This document shows, piece by piece, positions 11,162 through 24,116 of a DNA stretch of 64,000 nucleotides. The notes below the pieces were generated by a model. The model was not told where the DNA came from. It made no database searches and was given only the letters and a program-made list of their open reading frames with translations. Numbering within the stretch: the first letter of the stretch is position 1; every line of letters starts with the position of its first letter. The position numbers and the translations under genes are program-made. This stretch comes from Camelus bactrianus (taxonomy: Eukaryota; Chordata; Mammalia; Artiodactyla; Camelidae): assembly GCF_048773025.1 (NCBI RefSeq), contig NC_133541.1:157758201-157822200 (forward strand), given 5' to 3'.

Positions 11162-12176
11162 ATGAACGAACGTCTCTCCAATTGCTCAGTTCTGAGAGAT
11201 AATTGTGTGTGAAAGCCGTCCTTCACCTAGCTTGTTGGGAACACAAAGTTTCTTTTCAGTTGCAAACTCCATTCCATACATTTATATTGGAGGTATTAGC
11301 TCCAACTCGGTTTTACAGTGAAAACTGCAGGAACTTCAAATAGGCACTAGGAAACAGACTGGGAAACCAGAGTAAAAGTTTCTCCTGCAACCCGTTCCCT
11401 TGGTGCTAGATGAACGAACGTCTCTCCACTTGCTCAGTTCTGAGAGATAAGTGTGTGTGAAAGCCGTCCTTCACCTAGCTTGTTGGGAACACAAAGTTTC
11501 TTTTCAGTTGCAAACTCCATTCCATTCATATATATGGGGAGGTACTAGCTCCAACTCGGTTTTACAGTGAAAACTGCAGGAACTTCAAACCGGCACTAGG
11601 AAACAGACTGAGAAAGCAGAGAAAATGTGTCTCCTGCAACCCGTTCCCTTGGTGCTAGATGAACGAACGTCTCTGTACACGCTCAGTTCTGAGCGATAAT
11701 TGTGTGTGAAAGCCGTCCTTCACCTAGCTTGTTGGGAACACAAAGTTTCTTTTCAGTTGCAAACTCCATTCCATACATTTATATTGGAGGTACTAGCTCC
11801 AACTCGGTTTTACAGTGAAAACTGCAGGAACTTCAAATAGGCACTAGGAAACAGACTGGGAAACCAGAGTAAAAGTTTCTCCTGCAACCCGTTCCCTTGG
11901 TGCTAGATGAACGAACGTCTCTGTACATGCTCAGTTCTGAGAGATAATTGTGTGTGAAAGCCGTCCTTCACCTAGCTTGTTGGGAACACAAAGTTTCTTT
12001 TCAGTAGCAAACTCCACTTCATACATATATATGGGGAGGTACTAGCTCCAACTCGGTTTTACAGTGAAAACTGCAGGAACTTCAAACCGGCACTAGGAAA
12101 CAGAATGAGAAAGCAGAGAAAAAGTGTCTCCTGCAACCCGTTCCCTTGGTGCTAGATGAACGAACGTCTCTGTACA
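11162..12176 (+). repeat. Segment duplicated 3,480 bp upstream (copy 2)
   Basis: Partner of 7682-8696. It follows an E monomer here but an F monomer in copy 1, and it leads into a class A monomer here but a D there, so the duplicated block is flanked by different neighbours on both sides. Confidence 0.85.
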
Positions 12177-15100
12177 TGCTCAGTTCTGAGAGATAAGTGT
12201 GTGTGAAAGCCGTCTTTCACCTAGCTATTTGGGAAAACAAAGTATCTTTTCAGTTCCAAACTCCATTCCATACATATATATGGGGAGTTACTAGCTCCAA
12301 CACGGTTTTACAGTGAAAACTGCAGGAACTTCAAACCGGCACTAGGAAACAGAATGAGAAAGCAGAGAAAAAGTGTCTCCTGCAACCCGTTCCCTTGGTG
12401 CTAGATGAACGAACGTCTCTGTACACGCTCAGTTCTGAGAGATAATTGTGTGTGAAAGCCGTCCTTCACTTAGCTTGTTGGGAACACAAAGTTTCTTTTC
12501 AGTTGCAAACTCCATTCCATACATTTATATTGGAGGTACTAGCTCCAACTCGGTTTTACAGTGAAAACTGCAGGAACTTCAAACCGGCACTAGGAAACAG
12601 ACTGAGATAGCAGAGAAAAAGTGTCTCCTGCAACCCGTTCCCTTGGTGCTAGATGAACGAACGTCTCTGTACACGCTCAGTTCTGAGAGATAAGTGTGTG
12701 TGAAAGCCGTTCTTCACCTAGCTTGTTGGGAACACAAAGTTTCTTTTCAGTTGCAAACTCCATTCCATTCATATATATGGGGAGGTACTAGCTCCAACTC
12801 GGTTTTACAGTGAAAACTGCAGGAACTTCAAACCGGCACTAGGAAACAGACTGAGAAAGCAGAGAAAAAGTGTCTCCTGCAACCCGTTCCCTTGGTGCTA
12901 GATGAACGAACGTCTCTGTACACGCTCAGTTCTGAGAGATAATTGTGGGTGAAAGCCGTCCTTCACCTAGCTTGTTGGGAACACAAAGTTTCTTTTCAGT
13001 TGCAAACTCCATTCCATACATTTATATTGGAGGTACTAGCTCCAACTCGGTTTTACAGTGAAAACTGCAGGAACTTCAAATAGGCACTAGGAAACAGACT
13101 GGGAAACCAGAGTAAAAGTTTCTCCTGCAACCCGTTCCCTTGGTGCTAGATGAACGAACGTCTCTGTACATGCTCAGTTCTGAGAGATAAGTGTGTGTGA
13201 AAGCCGTCCTTCACCTAGCTATTTGGGAAAACAAAGTATCTTTTCAGTTCCAAACTCCATTCCATACATATATATGGGGAGTTACTAGCTCCAACTCGGT
13301 TTTACAGTGAAAACTGCAGGAACTTCAAACCGGCACTAGGAAACAGACTGAGATAGCAGAGAAAAAGTGTCTCCTGCAACCCGTTCCCTTGGTGCTAGAT
13401 GAATGAACGTCTCTCCACTTGCTCAGTTCTGAGAGATAAGTGTGTGTGAAAGCCGTCCTTCACCTAGCTATTTGGGAAAACAAAGTATCTTTTCAGTTCC
13501 AAACTCCATTCCATACATATATATGGGGAGTTACTAGCTCCAACTCGGTTTTACAGTGAAAACTGCAGGAACTTCAAACCGGCACTAGGAAACAGACTGA
13601 GAAAGCAGAGAAAAAGTGTCTCCTGCAACCCGTTCCCTTGGTGCTAGATGAACGAACGTCTCTGTACACGCTCAGTTCTGAGAGAAAATTGTGTGTGAAA
13701 GCCGTCCTTCACTTAGCTTGTTGGGAACACAAAGTTTCTTTTCAGTTGCAAACTCCATTCCATACATTTATATTGGAGGTACTAGCTCTAACTCGGTTTT
13801 ACAGTGAAAACTGCAGGAACTTCAAACCGGCACTAGGAAACAGACTGAGATAGCAGAGAAAAAGTGTCTCCTGCAACCCGTTCCCTTGGTGCTAGAGGAA
13901 CGAACGTCTCTGTACACGCTCAGTTCTGAGAGATAAGTGTGTGTGAAAGCCGTCCTTCACCTAGCTTGTTGGGAACACAAAGTTTCTTTTCAGTTGCAAA
14001 CACCATTTAATTCATATATATGGGGAGGTACTAGCTCCAACTCGGTTTTACAGTGAAAACTGCAGGAACTTCAAACCGGCACTAGGAAACAGACTGAGAA
14101 AGCAGAGAAAGAGTGTCTCCTGCAACCCGTTCCCTTGGTGCTAGATGAACGAACGTCTCTGTACACGCTCAGTTCTGAGAGATAATTGTGTGTGAAAGCC
14201 GTCCTTCACCTAGCTTGTTGGGAACACAAAGTTTCTTTTCAGTTGCAAACTCCATTCCATACATTTATATTGGAGGTACTAGCTCCAACTCGGTTTTACA
14301 GTGAAAACTGCAGGAACTTCAAATAGGCACTAGAAAACAGACTGGGAAACCAGAGTAAAAGTTTCTCCTGCAACCCGTTCCCTTGGTGCTAGATGAACGA
14401 ACGTCTCTGTACATGCTCAGTTCTGAGAGATAAGTGTGTGTGAAAGCCGTCCTTCACCTAGCTATTTGGGAAAACAAAGTATCTTTTCAGTTCCAAACTC
14501 CATTCCATACATATATATGGGGAGTTACTAGCTCCAACTCGGTTTTACAGTGAAAACTGCAGGAACTTCAAACCGGCACTAGGAAACAGACTGAGATAGC
14601 AGAGAAAAAGTGTCTCCTGCAACCCGTTCCCTTGGTGCTAGATGAACGAACGTCTCTGTACACGCTCAGTTCTGAGAGATAATTGTGTGTGAAAGCCGTC
14701 CTTCATCTAGCTTGTTGGGAACACAAAGTTTCTTTTCAGTAGCAAACTCCACTTCATACATATATATGGGGAGGTACTAGCTCCAACTCGGTTTTACAGT
14801 GAAAACTGCAGGAACTTCAAACCGGCACTAGGAAACAGAATGAGAAAGCAGAGAAAAAGTGTCTCCTGCAACCCGTTCCCTTGGTGCTAGATGAACGAAC
14901 GTCTCTGTACACGCTCAGTTCTGAGAGATAATTGTGTGTGAAAGCCGTCCTTCACCTAGCTTGTTGGGAACACAAAGTTTCTTTTCAGTTGCAAACTCCA
15001 TTCCATACATTTATATTGGAGGTACTAGCTCCAACTCGGTTTTACAGTGAAAACTGCAGGAACTTCAAATAGGCACTAGGAAACAGACTGGGAAACCAGA

Positions 15101-18100
15101 GTAAAAGTTTCTCCTGCAACCCGTTCCCTTGGTGCTAGATGAACGAACGTCTCTGTACATGCTCAGTTCTGAGAGATAAGTGTGTGTGAAAGCCGTCTTT
15201 CACCTAGCTATTTGGGAAAACAAAGTATCTTTTCAGTTCCAAACTCCATTCCATACATATATATGGGGAGTTACTAGCTCCAACACGGTTTTACAGTGAA
15301 AACTGCAGGAACTTCAAACCGGCACTAGGAAACAGAATGAGAAAGCAGAGAAAAAGTGTCTCCTGCAACCCGTTCCCTTGGTGCTAGATGAACGAACGTC
15401 TCTGTAAACGCTCAGTTCTGAGAGATAATTGTGTGTGAAAGCCGTCCTTCACCTAGCTTGTTGGGAACACAAAGTTTCTTTTCAGTTGCAAACTCCATTC
15501 CATACATTTATATTGGAGGTACTAGCTCCAACTCGGTTTTACAGTGAAAACTGCAGGAACTTCAAATAGGCACTAGAAAACAGACTGGGAAACCAGAGTA
15601 AAAGTTTCTCCTGCAACCCGTTCCCTTGGTGCTAGATGAACGAACGTCTCTGTACATGCTCAGTTCTGAGAGATAAGTGTGTGTGAAAGCCGTCCTTCAC
15701 CTAGCTATTTGGGAAAACAAAGTATCTTTTCAGTTCCAAACTCCATTCCATACATATATATGGGGAGTTACTAGCTCCAACTCGGTTTTACAGTGAAAAC
15801 TGCAGGAACTTCAAACCGGCACTAGGAAACAGACTGAGATAGCAGAGAAAAAGTGTCTCCTGCAACCCGTTCCCTTGGTGCTAGATGAACGAACGTCTCT
15901 GTACACGCTCAGTTCTGAGAGATAATTGTGTGTGAAAGCCGTCCTTCACCTAGCTTGTTGGGAACACAAAGTTTCTTTTCAGTAGCAAACTCCACTTCAT
16001 ACATATATATGGGGAGGTACTAGCTCCAACTCGGTTTTACAGTGAAAACTGCAGGAACTTCAAACCGGCACTAGGAAACAGACTGAGAAAGCAGAGAAAA
16101 AGTGTCTCCTGCAACCCGTTCCCTTGGTGCTAGATGAACGAACGTCTCTGTACACGCTCAGTTCTGAGAGATAATTGTGTGTGAAAGCCGTCCTTCACCT
16201 AGCTTGTTGGGAAAACAAAGTTTCTTTTCAGTTGCAAACTCCATTCCATACATTTATATTGGAGGTACTAGCTCCAACTCGGTTTTACAGTGAAAACTGC
16301 AGGAACTTCAAATAGGCACTAGGAAACAGACTGGGAAACCAGAGTAAAAGTTTCTCCTGCAACCCGTTCCCTTGGTGCTAGATGAACGAACGTCTCTGTA
16401 CATGCTCAGTTCTGAGAGATAAGTGTGTGTGAAAGCCGTCTTTCACCTAGCTATTTGGGAAAACAAAGTATCTTTTCAGTTCCAAACTCCATTCCATACA
16501 TATATATGGGGAGTTACTAGCTCCAACTCGGTTTTACAGTGAAAACTGCAGGAACTTCAAACCGGCACTAGGAAACAGACTGAGATAGCAGAGAAAAAGT
16601 GTCTCCTGCAACCCGTTCCCTTGGTGCTAGATGAACGAACGTCTCTGTACACGCTCAGTTCTGAGAGATAATTGTGTGTGAAAGCCGTCCTTCACCTAGC
16701 TTGTTGGGAACACAAAGTTTCTTTTCAGTTGCAAACTCCATTCCATACATTTATATTGGAGGTACTAGCTCCAACTCGGTTTTACAGTGAAAACTGCAGG
16801 AACTTCAAATAGGCACTAGGAAACAGACTGGGAAACCAGAGTAAAAGTTTCTCCTGCAACCCGTTCCCTTGGTGCTAGATGAACGAACGTCTCTGTACAT
16901 GCTCAGTTCTGAGAGATAAGTGTGTGTGAAAGCCGTCTTTCACCTAGCTATTTGGGAAAACAAAGTATGTTTTCAGTTCCAAACTCCATTCCATACATAT
17001 ATATGGGGAGTTACTAGCTCCAACACGGTTTTACAGTGAAAACTGCAGGAACTTCAAACCGGCACTAGGAAACAGAATGAGAAAGCAGAGAAAAAGTGTC
17101 TCCTGCAACCCGTTCCCTTGGTGCTAGATGAACGAACGTCTCTGTAAACGCTCAGTTCTGAGAGATAATTGTGTGTGAAAGCCGTCCTTCACCTAGCTTG
17201 TTGGGAACACAAAGTTTCTTTTCAGTTGCAAACTCCATTCCATACATTTATATTGGAGGTACTAGCCCCAACTCGGTTTTACAGTGAAAACTGCAGGAAC
17301 TTCAAACCGGCACTAGGAAACAGACTGAGATAGCAGAGAAAAATTGTCTCCTGCAACCCGTTCCCTTGGTGCTAGAGGAACGAACGTCTCTGTACACGCT
17401 CAGTTCTGAGAGATAAGTGTGTGTGAAAGCCGTCCTTCACCTAGCTTGTTGGGAACACAAAGTTTCTTTTCAGTTGCAAACTCCATTCCATTCATATATA
17501 TGGGGAGGTACTAGCTCCAACTCGGTTTTACAGTGAAAACTGCAGGAACTTCAAACCGGCACTAGGAAACAGACTGAGATAGCAGAGAAAAAGTGTCTCC
17601 TGCAACCCGTTCCCTTGGTGCTAGATGAACGAACGTCTCTCCACTTGCTCAGTTCTGAGAGATAAGTGTGTGTGAAAGCCGTCCTTCACCTAGCTTGTTG
17701 GGAACACAAAGTTTCTTTTCAGTTGCAAAATCCATTCCATTCATATATATGGGGAGGTACTAGCTCCAACTCGGTTTTACAGTGAAAACTGCAGGAACTT
17801 CAAACCGGCACTAGGAAACAGACTGAGAAAGCAGAGAAAAAGTGTCTCCTGCAACCCGTTCCCTTGGTGCTAGATGAACGAACGTCTCTGTACACGCTCA
17901 GTTCTGAGAGATAATTGTGTGTGAAAGCCGTCCTTCACCTAGCTTGTTGGGAACACAAAGTTTCTTTTCAGTTGCAAACTCCATTTCATACATTTATATT
18001 GGAGGTACTAGCTCCAACTCGGTTTTACAGTGAAAACTGCAGGAACTTCAAATAGGCACTAGGAAACAGACTGGGAAACCAGAGTAAAAGTTTCTCCTGC

Positions 18101-19389
18101 AACCCGTTCCCTTGGTGCTAGATGAACGAACGTCTCTGTACATGCTCAGTTCTGAGAGATAAGTGTGTGTGAAAGCCGTCCTTCACCTAGCTATTTGGGA
18201 AAACAAAGTATCTTTTCAGTTCCAAACTCCATTCCATACATATATATGGGGAGTTACTAGCTCCAACTCGGTTTTACAGTGAAAACTGCAGGAACTTCAA
18301 ACCGGCACTAGGAAACAGACTGAGATAGCAGAGAAAAAGTGTCTCCTGCAACCCGTTCCCTTGGTGCTAGATGAACGAACGTCTCTGTACACGCTCAGTT
18401 CTGAGAGATAATTGTGTGTGAAAGCCGTCCTTCACCTAGCTTGTTGGGAACACAAAGTTTCTTTTCAGTAGCAAACTCCACTTCATACATATATATGGGG
18501 AGGTACTAGCTCCAACTCGGTTTTACAGTGAAAACTGCAGGAACTTCAAACCGGCACTAGGAAACAGAATGAGAAAGCAGAGAAAAAGTGTCTCCTGCAA
18601 CCCGTTCCCTTGGTGCTAGATGAACGAACGTCTCTGTACACGCTCAGTTCTGAGAGATAATTGTGTGTGAAAGCCGTCCTTCACCTAGCTTGTTGGGAAC
18701 ACAAAGTTTCTTTTCAGTTGCAAACTCCATTCCATTCATATATATGGGGAGGTACTAGCTCCAACTCGGTTTTACAGTGAAAACTGCAGGAACTTCAAAC
18801 CGGCACTAGGAAACAGAATGAGAAAGCAGAGAAAAAGTGTCTCCTGCAACCCGTTCCCTTGGTGCTAGATGAACGAACGTCTCTGTACACGCTCAGTTCT
18901 GAGAGATAATTGTGTGTGAAAGCCGTCCTTCACCTAGCTTGTTGGGAACACAAAGTTTCTTTTCAGTTGCAAACTCCATTCCATTCATATATATGGGGAG
19001 GTACTAGCTCCAACTCGGTTTTACAGTGAAAACTGCAGGAACTTCAAACCGGCACTAGGAAACAGAATGAGAAAGCAGAGAAAAAGTGTCTCCTGCAACC
19101 CGTTCCCTTGGTGCTAGATGAATGAACGTCTCTCCACTTGCTCAGTTCTGAGAGATAAGTGTGTGTGAAAGCCGTCCTTCACCTAGCTATTTGGGAAAAC
19201 AAAGTATCTTTTCAGTTCCAAACTCCATTCCATACATATATATGGGGAGTTACTAGCTCCAACTCGGTTTTACAGTGAAAACTGCAGGAACTTCAAACCG
19301 GCACTAGGAAACAGACTGAGATAGCAGAGAAAAAGTGTCTCCTGCAACCCGTTCCCTTGGTGCTAGATGAACGAACGTCTCTCCACTTG

Positions 19390-19638
19390 CTCAGTTCTGA
19401 GAGATAATTGTGTGTGAAAGCCGTCCTTCACCTAGCTTGTTGGGAACACAAAGTTTCTTTTCAGTAGCAAACTCCACTTCATACATATATATGGGGAGGT
19501 ACTAGCTCCAACTCGGTTTTACAGTGAAAACTGCAGGAACTTCAAACCGGCACTAGGAAACAGAATGAGAAAGCAGAGAAAAAGTGTCTCCTGCAACCCG
19601 TTCCCTTGGTGCTAGATGAACGAACGTCTCTGTACACG
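19390..19638 (+). repeat. Class E satellite monomer, reference copy
   Basis: This 249-bp copy has ATAATTGTG, GCTTGTTGGG, CAGTAGCAAACTCC, CACTTCATACATATATATGG, GGAGGTAC and AATGAGAAAG, ending GTACACG. E is a minor class in domain I and the dominant class from about 19.4 kb onward. Two tails are common: E1 with AATGAGAAAG then GTACACG, and E2 with CTGAGATAG then CCACTTG. In the right half they often alternate, giving a 498-bp dimer (for example 58205 E1, 58454 E2, 58703 E1). A further form with GGGGACGTAC occurs at 995, 1989, 3231, 24864, 28346, 33073 and 36309. Confidence 0.9.
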
Positions 19639-20633
19639 CTCAGTTCTGAGAGATAATTGTGTGTGAAAGCCGTCCTTCACCTAGCTTGTTGGGAACACAA
19701 AGTTTCTTTTCAGTAGCAAACTCCACTTCATACATATATATGGGGAGGTACTAGCTCCAACTCGGTTTTACAGTGAAAACTGCAGGAACTTCAAACCGGC
19801 ACTAGGAAACAGAATGAGAAAGCAGAAAAAAAGTGTCTCCTGCAACCCGTTCCCTTGGTGCTAGATGAACGAACGTCTCTGTACACGCTCAGTTCTGAGA
19901 GATAATTGTGTGTGAAAGCCGTCCTTCACCTAGCTTGTTGGGAACACAAAGTTTCTTTTCAGTAGCAAACTCCACTTCATACATATATATGGGGAGGTAC
20001 TAGCTCCAACTCGGTTTTACAGTGAAAACTGCAGGAACTTCAAACCGGCACTAGGAAACAGACTGAGATAGCAGAGAAAAAGTGTCTCCTGCAACCCGTT
20101 CCCTTGGTGCTAGATGAACGAACGTCTCTGTACACGCTCAGTTCTGAGAGATAATTGTGTGTGAAAGCCGTCCTTCACCTAGCTTGTTGGGAACACAAAG
20201 TTTCTTTTCAGTTGCAAACTCCATTCCATTCATATATATGGGGAGGTACTAGCTCCAACTCGGTTTTACAGTGAAAACTGCAGGAACTTCAAACCGGCAC
20301 TAGGAAACAGACTGAGATAGCAGAGAAAAAGTGTCTCCTGCAACCCGTTCCCTTGGTGCTAGATGAACGAACGTCTCTCCATTGCTCAGTTCTGAGAGAT
20401 AATTGTGTGTGAAAGCCGTCCTTCACCTAGCTTGTTGGGAACACAAAGTTTCTTTTCAGTAGCAAACTCCACTTCATACATATATATGGGGAGGTACTAG
20501 CTCCAACTCGGTTTTACAGTGAAAACTGCAGGAACTTCAAACCGGCACTAGGAAACAGAATGAGAAAGCAGAGAAAAAGTGTCTCCTGCAACCCGTTCCC
20601 TTGGTGCTAGATGAACGAACGTCTCTGTACACG

Positions 20634-20882
20634 CTCAGTTCTGAGAGATAATTGTGTGTGAAAGCCGTCCTTCACCTAGCTTGTTGGGAACACAAAGTTT
20701 CTTTTCAGTTGCAAACTCCATTCCATTCATATATATGGGAAGGTACTAGCTCCAACTCGGTTTTACAGTGAAAACTGCAGGAACTTCAAACCGGCACTAG
20801 GAAACAGAATGAGAAAGCAGAGAAAAAGTGTCTCCTGCAACCCGTTCCCTTGGTGCTAGATGAATGAACGTCTCTCCACTTG
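20634..20882 (+). repeat. Class F satellite monomer, reference copy
   Basis: F resembles C at the head (AGTTGCAAAC, CATTCCATTCA) but has TATGGGAAGGTAC and AATGAGAAAG. It lies just before class A in the domain II units (20634, 21381, 23122) and again at 26604, 31331 and 44763. Within domain IV it occurs at 40289, 41282, 42029 and 43022, where it precedes B or E instead. The CACATATATGG variant is present at 7456, 23122, 26604, 31331 and 44763. Confidence 0.82.
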
Positions 20883-23619
20883 CTCAGTTCTGAGAGATAA
20901 GTGTGTGTGAAAGCCGTCCTTCACCTAGCTATTTGGGAAAACAAAGTATCTTTTCAGTTCCAAACTCCATTCCATACATATATATGGGGAGTTACTAGCT
21001 CCAACTCGGTTTTACAGTGAAAACTGCAGGAACTTCAAACCGGCACTAGGAAACAGACTGAGATAGCAGAGAAAAAGTGTCTCCTGCAACCCGTTCCCTT
21101 GGTGCTAGATGAACGAACGTCTCTCCACTTGCTCAGTTCTGAGAGATAATTGTGTGTGAAAGCCGTCCTTCACCTAGCTTGTTGGGAACACAAAGTTTCT
21201 TTTCAGTAGCAAACTCCACTTCATACATATATATGGGGAGGTACTAGCTCCAACTCGGTTTTACAGTGAAAACTGCAGGAACTTCAAACCGGCACTAGGA
21301 AACAGAATGAGAAAGCAGAGAAAAAGTGTCTCCTGCAACCCGTTCCCTTGGTGCTAGATGAACGATCGTCTCTGTACACGCTCAGTTCTGAGAGATAATT
21401 GTGTGTGAAAGCCGTCCTTCACCTAGCTTGTTGGGAACACAAAGTTTCTTTTCAGTTGCAAACTCCATTCCATTCATATATATGGGAAGGTACTAGCTCC
21501 AACTCGATTTTACAGTGAAAACTGCAGGAACTTCAAACCGGCACTAGGAAACAGAATGAGAAAGCAGAGAAAAAGTGTCTCCTGCAACCCGTTCCCTTGG
21601 TGCTAGATGAATGAACGTCTCTCCACTTGCTCAGTTCTGAGAGATAAGTGTGTGTGAAAGCCGTCCTTCACCTAGCTATTTGGGAAAACAAAGTATCTTT
21701 TCAGTTCCAAACTCCATTCCATACATATATATGGGGAGTTACTAGCTCCAACTCGGTTTTACAGTGAAAACTGCAGGAACTTCAAACCGGCACTAGGAAA
21801 CAGACTGAGATAGCAGAGAAAAAGTGTCTCCTGCAACCCGTTCCCTTGGTGCTAGATGAACGAACGTCTCTCCACTTGCTCAGTTCTGAGAGATAATTGT
21901 GTGTGAAAGCCGTCCTTCACCTAGCTTGTTGGGAACACAAAGTTTCTTTTCAGTAGCAAACTCCACTTCATACATATATATGGGGAGGTACTAGCTCCAA
22001 CTCGGTTTTACAGTGAAAACTGCAGGAACTTCAAACCGGCACTAGGAAACAGAATGAGAAAGCAGAGAAAAAGTGTCTCCTGCAACCCGTTCCATTGGTG
22101 CTAGATGAACGATCGTCTCTGTACACGCTCAGTTCTGAGAGATAATTGTGTGTGAAAGCCGTCCTTCACCTAGCTTGTTGGGAACACAAAGTTTCTTTTC
22201 AGTAGCAAACTCCACTTCATACATATATATGGGGAGGTACTAGCTCCAACTCGGTTTTACAGTGAAAACTGCAGGAACTTCAAACCGGCACTAGGAAACA
22301 GAATGAGAAAGCAGAGAAAAAGTGTCTCCTGCAACCCGTTCCCTTGGTGCTAGATGAACGAACGTCTCTGTACACGCTCAGTTCTGAGAGATAATTGTGT
22401 GTGAAAGCCGTCCTTCACCTAGCTTGTTGGGAACACAAAGTTTCTTTTCAGTAGCAAACTCCACTTCATACATATATATGGGGAGGTACTAGCTCCAACT
22501 CGGTTTTACAGTGAAAACTGCAGGAACTTCAAACCGGCACTAGGAAACAGAATGAGAAAGCAGAGAAAAAGTGTCTCCTGCAACCCGTTCCCTTGGTGCT
22601 AGATGAACGAACGTCTCTGTACACGCTCAGTTCTGAGAGATAATTGTGTGTGAAAGCCGTCCTTCACCTAGCTTGTTGGGAACACAAAGTTTCTTTTCAG
22701 TTGCAAACTCCATTCCATACATTTATATTGGAGGTTCTAGCTCCAACTCGGTTTTACAGTGAAAACTGCAGGAACTTCAAACCGGCACTAGGAAACAGAC
22801 TGAGATAGCAGAGAAAAAGTGTCTCCTGCAACCCGTTCCCTTGGTGCTAGATGAACGAACGTCTCTCCATTGCTCAGTTCTGAGAGATAATTGTGTGTGA
22901 AAGCCGTCCTTCACCTAGCTTGTTGGGAACACAAAGTTTCTTTTCAGTAGCAAACTCCACTTCATACATATATATGGGGAGGTACTAGCTCCAACTCGGT
23001 TTTACAGTGAAAACTGCAGGAACTTCAAACCGGCACTAGGAAACAGAATGAGAAAGCAGAGAAAAAGTGTCTCCTGCAACCCGTTCCCTTGGTGCTAGAT
23101 GAACGAACGTCTCTGTACACGCTCAGTTCTGAGAGATAATTGTGTGTGAAAGCCGTCCTTCACCTAGCTTGTTGGGAACACAAAGTTTCTTTTCAGTTGC
23201 AAACTCCATTCCATTCACATATATGGGAAGGTACTAGCTCCAACTCGGTTTTACAGTGAAAACTGCAGGAACTTCAAACCGGCACTAGGAAACAGAATGA
23301 GAAAGCAGAGAAAAAGTGTCTCCTGCAACCCGTTCCCTTGGTGCTAGATGAATGAACGTCTCTCCACTTGCTCAGTTCTGAGAGATAAGTGTGTGTGAAA
23401 GCCGTCCTTCACCTAGCTATTTGGGAAAACACAGTATCTTTTCAGTTCCAAACTCCATTCCATACATATATATGGGGAGTTACTAGCTACAACTCGGTTT
23501 TACAGTGAAAACTGCAGGAACTTCAAACCGGCACTAGGAAACAGACTGAGATAGCAGAGAATAAGTGTCTCCTGCAACCCGTTCCCTTGGTGCTAGATGA
23601 ACGAACGTCTCTCCACTTG

Positions 23620-23867
23620 CTCAGTTCTGAGAGATAATTGTGTGTGAAAGCCATCCTTCACCTAGCTTGTTGGGAACACAAAGTTTCTTTTCAGTAGCAA
23701 ACTCCATTCCATACATTTATATTGGAGGTACTAGCTCCAACTCGGTTTTACAGTGAAAACTGCAGGAACTTCAAATAGGCACAAGGAAACAGACTGGGAA
23801 ACCAGAGTAAAAGTTTCCCCTGCAACCCGTTCCCTTGGTGCTACATGAACGAACGTTTCTGTACATG
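23620..23867 (+). repeat. D* hybrid monomer (E head, D tail)
   Basis: The 5' part has the E marker CAGTAGCAAACTCC but continues with the B/D form CATTTATATTGG, and the 3' half is D-like: AAATAGG, CTGGGAAACC. Private variants are GCCATCC, GGCACAAGG, GTTTCCCC, GCTACATG and GTTTCTGTACATG. Copies lie at 23620, 27102, 31829, 45261, 50737 and 54471, each between an A and a G monomer. The copy at the same place in the last unit (57209) has lost most private variants but keeps GTTTCTGTACATG. Confidence 0.85.
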
Positions 23868-24116
23868 CTCAGTTCTGAGAGATAAGTGTGTGTGAAAGCC
23901 GTCCTTCACCTAGGTAGTTGGGAACACAAAGTATCTTTTCAGTTCCAAACTCCACTCCATGCATATATATGGGGAGTTACTAGCTCCAACTCGGTTTTAC
24001 AGTGAAAACTTCAGGAACTTCAAACCGGCACTAGGAAACAGACTGAGATAGCAGAGAAATAGTGTCTCCTGCAACCCGTTCCCTTGGTGCTAGATGAACG
24101 AACGTCTCTCCACTTG
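23868..24116 (+). repeat. Class G satellite monomer (diverged A), reference copy
   Basis: G shares GTATC, GTTCCAAAC and GAGTTAC with class A but has CCTAGGTAGTTGGGAACAC, CCACTCCATGCATATATATG and CTTCAGGAACTTC. The last change removes the CTGCAG present in almost every other monomer and one arm of the inner core hairpin. Copies lie at 23868, 27350, 32077, 45509, 50985, 54719 and 57458. Six follow a D* monomer, and all seven are preceded by GTTTCTGTACATG. It is a rare lineage that marks displaced fragments of the domain III HOR. Confidence 0.85.

Larger units (their letters stand above)
1..18642 (+). repeat. Domain I: A/B/C/D/E higher-order repeats
   Basis: Monomer order from the left is A B C D E B C D E B B C D E B C D A E B C D E D, then from 5965 A B C D A E F D C D E D, from 8947 A B C D A E D, from 10687 A E D C D E, from 12179 A B C D A, from 13422 A B C D A E D, from 15162 A D A E D, 16405 A D, 16902 A B C C D A E. 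The first 4 kb use a B-C-D-E tetramer; later units start with A and vary between 2 and 12 monomers by deletion or duplication of whole monomers. This is the only domain with complete class D monomers. No gene or other element was seen in it. Confidence 0.82.
18643..22625 (+). repeat. Domain II: transition to E-rich repeats
   Basis: Order is C C, then A E E E C E F from 19141, A E F from 20883, and A E E E from 21630 running into domain III. Complete class D monomers are absent. Class A is now preceded by GAATGAACG and CCACTTG rather than GTACATG. The unit A-E-E-E-(C/B)-E-F spans 1,742 bp at 19141-20882 and 1,741 bp at 21630-23370, overlapping the start of domain III. The A-E-F trimer between them (20883-21629, 747 bp) looks like a unit that lost four monomers. 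CGATCG in place of CGAACG links the monomers ending near 21369 and 22115. Nothing else was seen here. Confidence 0.78.

Noticed and set aside
13638-13853. A 71-codon open frame starting with TTG
   Set aside because: It exists because the monomer at 13671 has GAGAGAAAA where others have GAGAGATAA, which removes one stop; it ends at the TAG of CTGAGATAG. The rest is ordinary satellite, with no ribosomal context, homology or codon signal. It is not a gene.
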